Assembly (NCBI GenBank): GCA_028622995.1
Contig: JAJQJQ010000005.1
Location: forward strand, 8,370,001 to 8,434,000
Source: Panagrolaimus kolymaensis
Lineage: Eukaryota > Nematoda > Chromadorea > Rhabditida > Panagrolaimidae
Length of the DNA stretch: 64,000 nucleotides
Direction: 5' to 3'
Position 1 is the stretch's first letter, and the number at the start of each line of letters is the position of its first letter. Under the pieces are notes generated by a model, which worked only from the letters and a program-made list of their open reading frames with translations, did not search any database and had not been told where the DNA came from. Of this stretch, positions 48,910-62,100 are shown one piece after another. The position numbers and the translations under genes were made by a program.

Positions 48910-51551
48910 CAATCACAACAACAACCACAACACAACCACACCACACCACAACACAACCACACCACAACAACAACACAAAATTTTTGATTTTTTTGGCTTT
49001 TTTAAATTTCTGGTTTATCATAATAATTAATTGTACAAATTCTTTTTAATGTTTTTACATCTTGATGCACGTTTTCACTACTAGCAAAAACCAAAAACAG
49101 TCAGTTGAGTGTTGAAGAATTTTAGAAGTTTTAATTATGAAACAAATTTTTTTTGCCCCTTCAGCAGATCTTATTTTTTCTTGTTTTTATTTATTTTTCT
49201 TCAAATAAATTCATGCAAATACAAGACATTTGAGAAATGGCTGCAAAAAAAACAATTTCCCGACATACCAATGTATGGCTTCAAACATAGAGGAAGAAAT
49301 TAGTGAATCTTGTTTTGAGTTACAGCCTGAATTGGAGATATGGATTTTTTGATCCAAATATTTTTTATTAAATTTATTAAAATTATTCCAAACAGGATGT
49401 TGGATTCCCCCCACTGGAAGTACCTCAACTGTGATCCAATTTTATATTTATGGACTCTATGAACACGAACACTTCGAGGTGAACGTAACTATTTTTGTTG
49501 AAGGAAAATTTAAGCGGCTGTGGTGTTTTTTAGATTCAGCACATAAAAATGAGTTGGGTTTTAATTTTTATTGATTTTTTCTTAAACAAAAATGATTTTT
49601 AATGATTTTTTAAAGTTTTAAATGAACACATGTATCAAGCTTAGTGGCAAGAAATTAGTGAATCTCGTTTTGAATTACGGAGCTCACTAAAGCATATGAA
49701 TTTTTTTATCCAAATATTTTTCTTATATTTTTTAAAAATTTATGCCAAGAGGATTTTGAATCGCATACCAATTAAGACCTTCAAACCAGAAATTATTTAT
49801 TTATTTGAGGCATCAAGCAACCATAGAGACATAAAATTTAGTTTAAAACGATTTGAATTAGAAAAAAAATTGCAGAGGAAAAGTGCCTTATTTTTATGAT
49901 ATTTTATGCATTTTTACATCCATTTTCAATAATATTTTTCCAAACGGATCCTATGGTGACGATTTGGAAGCCATCAAAAATTACACTTAAAGCAAAAAAT
50001 GCTTTGATAAAGTAAAAATAATTCCAAACTCATAAGTATGAAAGCTTTAAAAAATTTTTGGCTATCAGAGAAGATAATTCACATAAAAATCTACAAAATC
50101 GGTAACATATTTGTTTAGTTAAAGATAAGGCTCAAATCGAGCTATGTGGCTTTGAAAATTAAAAAACACATGTTATTGAGTATGAATCTTCGTGGATTCA
50201 TATCTCGTTATTCGAGGCAGCGAGTTAAAATCGGCATACATTATTAGGGTTAAAAAAATAAATAAAAATTAATTGGAAAATAAAAAAAATTGCCGCAATT
50301 CAAAAATTTTGATTTTCAGACATACCAAACGCATGTATCAAACATAGAGGCAAGACATAAGTGAATCTCGTTTTGAATTAGGGCTTGAATTGGAGATATG
50401 GATTTTTTGCTTTAAATATTTTTTTTTAATTATATTAAAATTATTCCCAACGGGATTTTAAATCGCATGCACGGGAAGTACCTCAATCGATGAAACTTTT
50501 TTTTAATTAACTCAAGGTGCATCAAGCATTGAGATACCTAAATCAAAAGTTTTAATTATGAAACAAATAATTTTTTCCCCTTCAGCAGATCTTATTTTTT
50601 TGTTTTTTTTTGTTACTTTTCATCAAAAAAATTCAAGCAAATCCAAGACATTTAAGAAAAGGTAAATCATAAAAATAAAGCACTTTTACTCTGCAATTTT
50701 TTTTCTAATTCAAAACTTTTTAAATAAGATTGAGACATTAAAATGACTGTTTTTGATTTATTTTCAATTAAAGCAAGCATCAAGCATTGACATACTTGTT
50801 CGAATTTAAAACTTTTGAATAAAAAAAAAATTGCAGAGGAAAAATGCCTTATTTTTATGATATTTTATGCATTTTTACATCCATTTTCAATAATATTTTT
50901 CCAAACGGATCCTATGGTGACGATTTGGAAATAATTTATAGTCGTTACGTTCACCTCGAAGTGATCGTGTACATACATATAGGAAGAGGTCCATTAATAA
51001 ATTATGGATGTTGGTTGAAGGTCATAATTGGTATGCGATTCAAAACCATGTTGGGAATAATCTTTAAAAATCATATAATAAATATTTGGATAAAAATATC
51101 CTTATGCTTTATTGAACACCGTAATTCAAAACGTGATTCAGCAAATTTTTTAATGTTTTTCATTTATTTAAAACCCAAATATCTTGTTGATGAGCTCAAT
51201 GATTAAAAAAAAAAGTGGAGTTAGAATATTTAGTAAAATAGATAAACTACAAGATTTTTAAAACAGAAAAATTAATTTGGAATTTTTTTGATTTTTGCCA
51301 AAGCATTAACCTTAAAAAAGGTTTCTTTCTTTAAGTTAAAAACATTAAATTTAAATATTCCTAACTTCATTGAATAGGTAGTTGGGAAGAAAATGGATTA
51401 AAAAACATGAGAAAAAATATATAATAAATGATTTATGGTAAACCACTATTTTATTTTCTTTCAAAATTGCCCAAAAAATGGAAAATTTCATTCAAAATTC
51501 AACAAAAAGTTCACTTTCATATAGTCCAAAAAAGTTGTTATATAATTACCG

Positions 51552-51619
51552 GGTTTTCTGGCGCAGTGGAATTTTTGCAAGACGTTGCAAAATTTTCGCT
51601 GGGTTCGAATCCCGGTGCA
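51552..51619 (+). ncRNA. tRNA-like Pol III promoter unit, copy 5
   Basis: Same A box (51559) and B box as copy 1. Confidence 0.7.
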
Positions 51620-54272
51620 CAATCACAACAACAACCACAACACAACCACACCACAACACAACCACACCACAACACAACCACACCACAACAACAACACAAA
51701 ATTTTTGATTTTTTTGGCTTTTTTAAATTTCTGGTTTATCATAATAATTAATTGTACAAATTCTTTTTAATGTTTTTACATCTTGATGCACGTTTTCACT
51801 ACTAGCAAAAACCAAAAACAGTCAGTTGAGTGTTGAAGAATTTTAGAAGTTTTAATTATGAAACAAATTTTTTTTGCCCCTTCAGCAGATCTTATTTTTT
51901 CTTGTTTTTATTTATTTTTCTTCAAATAAATTCATGCAAATACAAGACATTTGAGAAATGGCTGCAAAAAAAACAATTTCCCGACATACCAATGTATGGC
52001 TTCAAACATAGAGGAAGAAATTAGTGAATCTTGTTTTGAGTTACAGCCTGAATTGGAGATATGGATTTTTTGATCCAAATATTTTTTATTAAATTTATTA
52101 AAATTATTCCAAACAGGATGTTGGATTCCCCCCACTGGAAGTACCTCAACTGTGATCCAATTTTATATTTATGGACTCTATGAACACGAACACTTCGAGG
52201 TGAACGTAACTATTTTTGTTGAAGGAAAATTTAAGCGGCTGTGGTGTTTTTTAGATTCAGCACATAAAAATGAGTTGGGTTTTAATTTTTATTGATTTTT
52301 TCTTAAACAAAAATGATTTTTAATGATTTTTTAAAGTTTTAAATGAACACATGTATCAAGCTTAGTGGCAAGAAATTAGTGAATCTCGTTTTGAATTACG
52401 GAGCTCACTAAAGCATATGAATTTTTTTATCCAAATATTTTTCTTATATTTTTTAAAAATTTATGCCAAGAGGATTTTGAATCGCATACCAATTAAGACC
52501 TTCAAACCAGAAATTATTTATTTATTTGAGGCATCAAGCAACCATAGAGACATAAAATTTAGTTTAAAACGATTTGAATTAGAAAAAAAATTGCAGAGGA
52601 AAAGTGCCTTATTTTTATGATATTTTATGCATTTTTACATCCATTTTCAATAATATTTTTCCAAACGGATCCTATGGTGACGATTTGGAAGCCATCAAAA
52701 ATTACACTTAAAGCAAAAAATGCTTTGATAAAGTAAAAATAATTCCAAACTCATAAGTATGAAAGCTTTAAAAAATTTTTGGCTATCAGAGAAGATAATT
52801 CACATAAAAATCTACAAAATCGGTAACATATTTGTTTAGTTAAAGATAAGGCTCAAATCGAGCTATGTGGCTTTGAAAATTAAAAAACACATGTTATTGA
52901 GTATGAATCTTCGTGGATTCATATCTCGTTATTCGAGGCAGCGAGTTAAAATCGGCATACATTATTAGGGTTAAAAAAATAAATAAAAATTAATTGGAAA
53001 ATAAAAAAAATTGCCGCAATTCAAAAATTTTGATTTTCAGACATACCAAACGCATGTATCAAACATAGAGGCAAGACATAAGTGAATCTCGTTTTGAATT
53101 AGGGCTTGAATTGGAGATATGGATTTTTTGCTTTAAATATTTTTTTTTAATTATATTAAAATTATTCCCAACGGGATTTTAAATCGCATGCACGGGAAGT
53201 ACCTCAATCGATGAAACTTTTTTTTAATTAACTCAAGGTGCATCAAGCATTGAGATACCTAAATCAAAAGTTTTAATTATGAAACAAATAATTTTTTCCC
53301 CTTCAGCAGATCTTATTTTTTTGTTTTTTTTTGTTACTTTTCATCAAAAAAATTCAAGCAAATCCAAGACATTTAAGAAAAGGTAAATCATAAAAATAAA
53401 GCACTTTTACTCTGCAATTTTTTTTCTAATTCAAAACTTTTTAAATAAGATTGAGACATTAAAATGACTGTTTTTGATTTATTTTCAATTAAAGCAAGCA
53501 TCAAGCATTGACATACTTGTTCGAATTTAAAACTTTTGAATAAAAAAAAAATTGCAGAGGAAAAATGCCTTATTTTTATGATATTTTATGCATTTTTACA
53601 TCCATTTTCAATAATATTTTTCCAAACGGATCCTATGGTGACGATTTGGAAATAATTTATAGTCGTTACGTTCACCTCGAAGTGATCGTGTACATACATA
53701 TAGGAAGAGGTCCATTAATAAATTATGGATGTTGGTTGAAGGTCATAATTGGTATGCGATTCAAAACCATGTTGGGAATAATCTTTAAAAATCATATAAT
53801 AAATATTTGGATAAAAATATCCTTATGCTTTATTGAACACCGTAATTCAAAACGTGATTCAGCAAATTTTTTAATGTTTTTCATTTATTTAAAACCCAAA
53901 TATCTTGTTGATGAGCTCAATGATTAAAAAAAAAAGTGGAGTTAGAATATTTAGTAAAATAGATAAACTACAAGATTTTTAAAACAGAAAAATTAATTTG
54001 GAATTTTTTTGATTTTTGCCAAAGCATTAACCTTAAAAAAGGTTTCTTTCTTTAAGTTAAAAACATTAAATTTAAATATTCCTAACTTCATTGAATAGGT
54101 AGTTGGGAAGAAAATGGATTAAAAAACATGAGAAAAAATATATAATAAATGATTTATGGTAAACCACTATTTTATTTTCTTTCAAAATTGCCCAAAAAAT
54201 GGAAAATTTCATTCAAAATTCAACAAAAAGTTCACTTTCATATAGTCCAAAAAAGTTGTTATATAATTACCG

Positions 54273-54340
54273 GGTTTTCTGGCGCAGTGGAATTTTTGCA
54301 AGACGTTGCAAAATTTTCGCTGGGTTCGAATCCCGGTGCA
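54273..54340 (+). ncRNA. tRNA-like Pol III promoter unit, copy 6
   Basis: Same A box (54280) and B box as copy 1. Confidence 0.7.
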
Positions 54341-56993
54341 CAATCACAACAACAACCACAACACAACCACACCACAACACAACCACACCACAACACAACC
54401 ACACCACAACAACAACACAAAATTTTTGATTTTTTTGGCTTTTTTAAATTTCTGGTTTATCATAATAATTAATTGTACAAATTCTTTTTAATGTTTTTAC
54501 ATCTTGATGCACGTTTTCACTACTAGCAAAAACCAAAAACAGTCAGTTGAGTGTTGAAGAATTTTAGAAGTTTTAATTATGAAACAAATTTTTTTTGCCC
54601 CTTCAGCAGATCTTATTTTTTCTTGTTTTTATTTATTTTTCTTCAAATAAATTCATGCAAATACAAGACATTTGAGAAATGGCTGCAAAAAAAACAATTT
54701 CCCGACATACCAATGTATGGCTTCAAACATAGAGGAAGAAATTAGTGAATCTTGTTTTGAGTTACAGCCTGAATTGGAGATATGGATTTTTTGATCCAAA
54801 TATTTTTTATTAAATTTATTAAAATTATTCCAAACAGGATGTTGGATTCCCCCCACTGGAAGTACCTCAACTGTGATCCAATTTTATATTTATGGACTCT
54901 ATGAACACGAACACTTCGAGGTGAACGTAACTATTTTTGTTGAAGGAAAATTTAAGCGGCTGTGGTGTTTTTTAGATTCAGCACATAAAAATGAGTTGGG
55001 TTTTAATTTTTATTGATTTTTTCTTAAACAAAAATGATTTTTAATGATTTTTTAAAGTTTTAAATGAACACATGTATCAAGCTTAGTGGCAAGAAATTAG
55101 TGAATCTCGTTTTGAATTACGGAGCTCACTAAAGCATATGAATTTTTTTATCCAAATATTTTTCTTATATTTTTTAAAAATTTATGCCAAGAGGATTTTG
55201 AATCGCATACCAATTAAGACCTTCAAACCAGAAATTATTTATTTATTTGAGGCATCAAGCAACCATAGAGACATAAAATTTAGTTTAAAACGATTTGAAT
55301 TAGAAAAAAAATTGCAGAGGAAAAGTGCCTTATTTTTATGATATTTTATGCATTTTTACATCCATTTTCAATAATATTTTTCCAAACGGATCCTATGGTG
55401 ACGATTTGGAAGCCATCAAAAATTACACTTAAAGCAAAAAATGCTTTGATAAAGTAAAAATAATTCCAAACTCATAAGTATGAAAGCTTTAAAAAATTTT
55501 TGGCTATCAGAGAAGATAATTCACATAAAAATCTACAAAATCGGTAACATATTTGTTTAGTTAAAGATAAGGCTCAAATCGAGCTATGTGGCTTTGAAAA
55601 TTAAAAAACACATGTTATTGAGTATGAATCTTCGTGGATTCATATCTCGTTATTCGAGGCAGCGAGTTAAAATCGGCATACATTATTAGGGTTAAAAAAA
55701 TAAATAAAAATTAATTGGAAAATAAAAAAAATTGCCGCAATTCAAAAATTTTGATTTTCAGACATACCAAACGCATGTATCAAACATAGAGGCAAGACAT
55801 AAGTGAATCTCGTTTTGAATTAGGGCTTGAATTGGAGATATGGATTTTTTGCTTTAAATATTTTTTTTTAATTATATTAAAATTATTCCCAACGGGATTT
55901 TAAATCGCATGCACGGGAAGTACCTCAATCGATGAAACTTTTTTTTAATTAACTCAAGGTGCATCAAGCATTGAGATACCTAAATCAAAAGTTTTAATTA
56001 TGAAACAAATAATTTTTTCCCCTTCAGCAGATCTTATTTTTTTGTTTTTTTTTGTTACTTTTCATCAAAAAAATTCAAGCAAATCCAAGACATTTAAGAA
56101 AAGGTAAATCATAAAAATAAAGCACTTTTACTCTGCAATTTTTTTTCTAATTCAAAACTTTTTAAATAAGATTGAGACATTAAAATGACTGTTTTTGATT
56201 TATTTTCAATTAAAGCAAGCATCAAGCATTGACATACTTGTTCGAATTTAAAACTTTTGAATAAAAAAAAAATTGCAGAGGAAAAATGCCTTATTTTTAT
56301 GATATTTTATGCATTTTTACATCCATTTTCAATAATATTTTTCCAAACGGATCCTATGGTGACGATTTGGAAATAATTTATAGTCGTTACGTTCACCTCG
56401 AAGTGATCGTGTACATACATATAGGAAGAGGTCCATTAATAAATTATGGATGTTGGTTGAAGGTCATAATTGGTATGCGATTCAAAACCATGTTGGGAAT
56501 AATCTTTAAAAATCATATAATAAATATTTGGATAAAAATATCCTTATGCTTTATTGAACACCGTAATTCAAAACGTGATTCAGCAAATTTTTTAATGTTT
56601 TTCATTTATTTAAAACCCAAATATCTTGTTGATGAGCTCAATGATTAAAAAAAAAAGTGGAGTTAGAATATTTAGTAAAATAGATAAACTACAAGATTTT
56701 TAAAACAGAAAAATTAATTTGGAATTTTTTTGATTTTTGCCAAAGCATTAACCTTAAAAAAGGTTTCTTTCTTTAAGTTAAAAACATTAAATTTAAATAT
56801 TCCTAACTTCATTGAATAGGTAGTTGGGAAGAAAATGGATTAAAAAACATGAGAAAAAATATATAATAAATGATTTATGGTAAACCACTATTTTATTTTC
56901 TTTCAAAATTGCCCAAAAAATGGAAAATTTCATTCAAAATTCAACAAAAAGTTCACTTTCATATAGTCCAAAAAAGTTGTTATATAATTACCG

Positions 56994-57061
56994 GGTTTTC
57001 TGGCGCAGTGGAATTTTTGCAAGACGTTGCAAAATTTTCGCTGGGTTCGAATCCCGGTGCA
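56994..57061 (+). ncRNA. tRNA-like Pol III promoter unit, copy 7
   Basis: Same A box (57001) and B box. This copy sits in the unit whose downstream part is split by the Helitron, 150 bp away. Confidence 0.7.
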
Positions 57062-57417
57062 CAATCACAACAACAACCACAACACATCCACACCACAACA
57101 CAACCACAACAACAACAACCACACCACAACAACAACACAAAATTTTTGATTTTTTTGACTTATTTTAAATTTCTGGTTTATCATAATAATTAATTGTACA
57201 AATTCTTTTTAATCCTTTCCAACAATAAACATTGTCAGTGCGCGCTTGGAAACTATTCATGGGAAAGTTACAGAAGAATGAAACAAAAGCATGGAAATTT
57301 GCATAAACAAGAATAAATGCGCAAAAAAAGGATTTTTCATTCTCATTTCATGGAAATGAAATGGTGATGAGTGGCGGTTTTCTTTTGAGGAAGCATTAGG
57401 GACCTAATATCAAGGCA

Positions 57418-57720
57418 AGGATCCGTAGAGATAATAGCTGGGGAAGGATTCAAGGACAAAATCAAGTGAATGATCCGTTAGCTGAAGAAAAAAAAGATGA
57501 TAGGATCCAGAGAAAGCATGGATCGAGATAGGGCACAAAATTCGAATTGTAGAGACCTAATTTCAGAGAAAGGATCCAGTCAAATAATATCAGGGAAAGG
57601 ATCCATAGAGCCAATATCAGAGGAAAGATCCAATGAAATAATATCAGTAGAGCTAATATCTTGGGAAAGATCCAAGAACATAATTTCGAGGATCCAAGGA
57701 CCAGATATAATAGGAAGGTT
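57418..57720 (+). repeat. Degenerate minisatellite of about 30 bp inside the Helitron
   Basis: Around ten imperfect copies of a motif like AAAGGATCCA-n-ATAATATCAG. Minisatellites are common in non-autonomous Helitrons. Frames through it on either strand are artefacts of the repeat. Confidence 0.75.
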
Positions 57721-58557
57721 TCAATGACCAAAAAAACAAACTAAAGGAAATAATAAATTTGTATAAAATGGTTTGAGTTTCTATGGAATAAAATTAAACA
57801 TGAATGCAATGAATGCAGATAGACTTTGCATTGCAAGGAATGTTAGCGATGACGATGGTTGTTGATTTTGAAGCGCTTTAAACATTTAAAGGTCTTATTA
57901 GAAAAAATCTTTTAATTTTGGATTGAGGATTTCAAGAAAAAGAAAAAACTCTGATAGCAAGCCTTTTTTGAAACATGTAGAGTGAATTAGCTTTATTATT
58001 GGATAAAAATTTAATAGTGGTAAGTACAATTGCAATTGTCTTTGAAGTGTCAAATATTTGGGTAAGGATGAAAGGAATTAAATAGCGTTAACGCAAGGAA
58101 ATGCTGGAAGGACAATTAATATTATAATCGCATGGATGAGAACATTATTGCAAAAAATAACTAAGTGATGTTCATTATAAACTATAAGCAATAAAATGAA
58201 ACATTTGTTGGGGCCGAAGGCCCGCTTTACATAACGAACAATGAAAATTACTAGGAAGGATAGAATAGAAGCAGTGATGAGTGACGTTGTCTTTTAGGTG
58301 CTTTTAAGCATGCCGGTGATCTTTTGAAAAGATCCAGAGGACCAAAAACCAGAAAATGTCATGAAATAATCCAAAATTGATGAAAATGCTATTGAAAATC
58401 TTAGGAATATTTTAGATTGAGTTTTAAGGACTTTTGAAGAGTAAAATGCACAAAGATTTGGCAGATATAGTAGCATGTACGACCTTATTTTACTAAGAAC
58501 TGCGCATTATAAACTGTAATCAAAAACATTATATTTTTGAAACAGTAACAATTGCTG

Positions 58558-58585
58558 GCGGGCCGAAGGCCCGCTACCCGCCTAG
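58558..58585 (+). other. Helitron 3' terminal hairpin and CTAG end
   Basis: A 7-bp stem GCGGGCC/GGCCCGC with GAA loop (58558-58574), the spacer TACCCGC, then CTAG. A related hairpin (GGGCCGAAGGCCC) lies at 58211-58223 without CTAG after it. Confidence 0.88.
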
Positions 58586-58797
58586 TGTTTTAACATTATT
58601 GATGCATGTTTTCACTACAAAAAAAACCAAAAACAGTCTGTTGAGTGTTGAAGGATTTTATTAGAAGTTTTAATTATGAAACAAATTTTTTTTGGCCCTT
58701 CAGCAGATCTTATTTTTTCTTGTTTTTATTTATTTTTCTTCAAATAAATTCATGCAAATACAAGACATTTGAGAAATGGCTGCAAAAAAAACAATTT
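58586..58797. repeat. Array unit fragment between Helitron and LTR element
   Basis: Corresponds to 40898-41106 of the first unit with several substitutions and small insertions (for example GAAGGATTTTATTAGAAG). It is more diverged than the central units. Confidence 0.9.
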
Positions 58798-59082
58798 TGT
58801 TGTGAGTCTGTGACCACAGAACATATTCAAATGCTCCGCTGTTTCTCTTGGTCCCGGATGGATATGTCTTCTCTTGGCTGCATGTCAATTCTCTCTCGCG
58901 CCTAATTTTGTCTTCCTCTGTTTGTTGTAGTATTATTATTATTATTCTTTTGTCTTCGCAATTATTCTACCGCTCAGAATAATTGCTTGTTCCTGTTTAT
59001 AAATACGCTCTATTTATCTCTGTGTCTCTTTTATACAACTTGGAACCGGACGTCTTTATTTGACCGATTGCCGGTTATAACA
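58798..59082 (+). repeat. 5' LTR
   Basis: 285 bp, TGTTGTGAGTC to GGTTATAACA. It contains a TATA-like TATAAATA at 58998-59005, the probable promoter of the genomic RNA. Confidence 0.95.
58998..59005 (+). promoter_or_regulatory. TATA-like box in the 5' LTR
   Basis: TATAAATA, 78 bases before the LTR end. The same box is in the 3' LTR at 63717-63724. Confidence 0.55.
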
Positions 59083-59101
59083 AATTGGTGACGAGAGTTG
59101 A
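59083..59101 (+). promoter_or_regulatory. Probable primer-binding site
   Basis: TTGGTGACGAGAG begins three bases after the 5' LTR, the standard position for tRNA priming of minus-strand synthesis. I cannot assign the tRNA. Confidence 0.5.
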
Positions 59102-59161
59102 TTACTTATCCTCTCCCTGCTCTGCTTGTGCTACTCGTATTCGTGTTCTTCAACATCAAAT

Positions 59162-62100
59162 ATGTCTGTCCCGGAGAAACCTATTGATGCTAATGCTTCT
59201 GCTGGTGCTACCGATGTTCGTGTTCATCTACCGTCGTTACCTCAATTCAAAGCTGATCTTGCTACGGGGAAATCCGCTACAACGTGGTTCGATAGAATTG
59301 ATCTGGTTTTCTCTCTTCATCCGGAAGTCAAACTAAAGCAACAAATTGCTCTGATCTTCACCTCATTTGATGAACATACATACATGGATGTTACTGAAGC
59401 TCTCCTTCCAAAGAAAGTGACTGAAATCGCTACCATTGATGAAATCAAGGATGTCATGATCAAACTATATGACCGGAAGCAATCATTATTTGTCAACCGA
59501 TATGATCTCTTCAACATGGAATGGAATGGGAATGATGCTGAAAGTATTGTCAAATTTGCTTCCCGGATCGAGAAACAACACTCAACGGTGGAATACTCTA
59601 AATTTTCTGGAAATGAATGCAAAACATTGGTCTTACTTATGTCGATGAAATCTCCAGCTTTGGCTCAATATCGTGTTCGAATCTTAGAACAATTAACTGC
59701 TGATCCATTAACGAAGTTTGATACATGTGTGGAAACAATTCGTATACTGATCCAGACTCAACAAGACCAACGTCGCCCGGAAACTTCTTCAATCCGATAT
59801 ATTGATCCATATCGAGAACAACATTTACCGGAAGATCCTTCAATTCAATATGTGAATCCTCGTCAGCATTTCAACAACAAACCTCAATATGGTAACCGTC
59901 AGCAACCTCAAAATGGATATCGATATCAACCTCAAAATGGCAATCACCAACAACGAAGAAATGGTAATCGGCAACCTTTTCGCATGACACCTTGTCCAGG
60001 ATGTACTGAACTTCATTTTCGTCGTGATTGTCCACATATGAATGCAACATGTTCCAACTGCAACAATGTTGGTCACATTGCTATTGCATGCATACAACCT
60101 AAGAAAGGGGAGAAGAAGATACAAAACTTCAACAATGCTGATGGATATAAGAAAGATGCTAAATTTCACTACCTCTCATCCGGAAACGAACCTAATATTT
60201 ACCACATGACTCCACCTTCAGGATATTGTGATGTTCTTCGGAAAGATGATAATCTTATTTTTGGTGTTAAAATCAATGGTACAGATGTCACGGCTCTTTT
60301 GGATACTGGATCTTCACTCACTGTTCTCAACCGGAATGATTATAAGAAAGTTGGTGAACCTATGCTTACAGGAAGACCATTCAATGCTAAGACTTTTGGG
60401 AATTTCTCTGCTCGAATTGATGGTTCCTTCAAAGCTCATGTTTCTCTTCGTGGAATTACTTTACCATTGGAAATCTTCGTATCCGAATTCAATGTCACAC
60501 TTCTTGGTAAAGATCTCTTCGACACTTTCAACGGATCCATTACCTTTCCTGATGTGAAGATATGTTCTCTTTCTGCAAACGAAGCTCTGGTACCACCGGA
60601 TGTTATTGAAAATCTTCGAACTTCATATCCTGCTATCTTCAATGGAACTATTGGTTGCTGTACAAAGAAACAAATTCATCTTCAACTCATACCGGATGCT
60701 AAACCAATTTTCATCCCTGCTCGTCGTTTAAGCCTTCATGCTAAAGAAATTGTTGAGAAGGAACTTGCTGCTCTACTGAAAGATGGAATTATTTATCCTG
60801 CTTCGTTTACAGAATATGCTGCTCCGTGCTCTGTAGTTCCAAAGAAAGAAGAAGATAACTATCGTTTCATCGTCGACTTCTCTACTGGACTCAACAAACA
60901 ACTTGCTGAACCTGGTTTCCAACAACCGATACCGGAAGAAATATTTGCCCGGCTAGCTGATTCAAAGGTGTTTAGTATTGTTGATGTGTCTCAAGCTTAC
61001 CATCAACTTGAACTTGATTATGAAAGCCGGAAACTTGCTACAATTTCAACTCCAATTGGATTCTTCAGATTCCGTCGTCTTCCACAAGGCCTCAAAACAG
61101 CTCCTTCTGATTTCCAGCAAATAATGGAAGAAATGTGCAAAGACTTATCATTCGTCCATCCATACTTCGATGATATATTGATTGCTAGCAACAATCCGGA
61201 AGAACATCTCAAACACCTTCATCAACTTCTTCAAAGAATGACTGACTGGGGCTTTACACTCAACTTCAAAAAGTGTAAATTCTTTCGCTCTTCGATCAAA
61301 TTTCTTGGCAAAATTGTTGGTCCTGATGGTATAACTCCTGATCCTGACAAGGTTAAAGCTATTTGTAATATGCCGGAGCCTCACGACGCCTCATCACTTC
61401 GCTCTTTTCTTGGTATGGTTAATTTTTACCAAAGCTTTATTCCCGGAATGCACTCTCTCCGGAAGGACTTGGATGCTCTGCTCAAAGCTGATGTCGAATG
61501 GGTATGGTCCAAAACACACTCTAATGCTGTCAAGAAATTGAAAGAAATGATTTCTGGTGATTGCCTCAATGCTCGTTTTGATCCTCGTCTTCCTATCATC
61601 GTTGCTGCTGATGCTTCTCAAACTGGTATTGGTGGTGTTCTCACTCAACGAATTTCTGCTGATAAAGAAGTTCCTATTCACTTCTTTTCAAAGTCTCTTA
61701 CCGGATGTCAACAGCGCTATTCGCAAACAGATAAAGAAGCTTTGGCTCTCATCACTGCTGTCAAGACCTTCCATCGTTATCTAGAAGGAAAGAAATTTAC
61801 TCTTCTAACTGATCACAAGGCTCTTCTATCAATCTTTGGTCCAAAATCTGAAAAACCGTCATTTGCTGCAAATCGCCTGCATCGTTGGTCTATCTTCTTG
61901 GCATCTTATGATTTTGACATCGAATACCGGAATACTCTCAATTTTGGTCAAGCTGATGCTCTCTCAAGACTTATTGCTGAAACAAAATCAATCCCGGAAG
62001 CATACGAGGAAGACGACGACGATGATAAAATGGATCCTCTTGATGATAAAGTGGTCATAAACTTCATCCAAAACTTTCCAGTAGTTACTGAAGAAGATAT

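Larger units (their letters stand above)
39827..57212. repeat. Tandem array of a 2,721-bp unit (about 6.3 copies before interruption)
   Basis: A marker sequence recurs at 40555, 43276, 45997, 48718, 51428, 54149 and 56870: spacings 2721, 2721, 2721, 2710, 2721, 2721. Units are almost identical; visible differences are an 11-bp loss in the CA tract of the fourth unit, a C/A change (GTTCGAAT/GTTAGAAT) from the fifth unit on, and edits in the last CA tract. The left edge (39827-40050) is diverged and shortened, as is typical of array margins. Inside the unit, older related segments repeat (for example 40971-41085 and 42393-42510), giving a higher-order structure. A 120-codon frame (such as 42692-43054) is open in every unit, but near-identity makes that uninformative, and I do not call it a gene. 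The array resumes at 58586-58797 and 63807-64000. Confidence 0.97.
57213..58585 (+). mobile_element. Non-autonomous Helitron, 1,373 bp, inserted in the array
   Basis: The 5' end begins TC (57213) directly after a host A. The 3' end is a GC-rich hairpin followed seven bases later by CTAG (58582-58585) and then a host T. Removing the segment restores the unit sequence (CTTTTTAA then TGTTTT, compare 40898 on) with no target duplication, which is the Helitron signature of insertion between A and T. It encodes no Rep/helicase protein. It carries a minisatellite at 57418-57720 and an extra hairpin at 58211-58223. The ends and the occupied-versus-empty comparison make the call strong. Confidence 0.88.

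Noticed and set aside
39827..57212. A CRISPR-like array
   Set aside because: The units are 2.7-kb direct repeats with no short repeat-spacer structure, in a eukaryotic intron-containing genome.
57462..57731. Frames on both strands across the Helitron minisatellite
   Set aside because: Both follow the 30-bp repeat period; neither looks like a protein domain.
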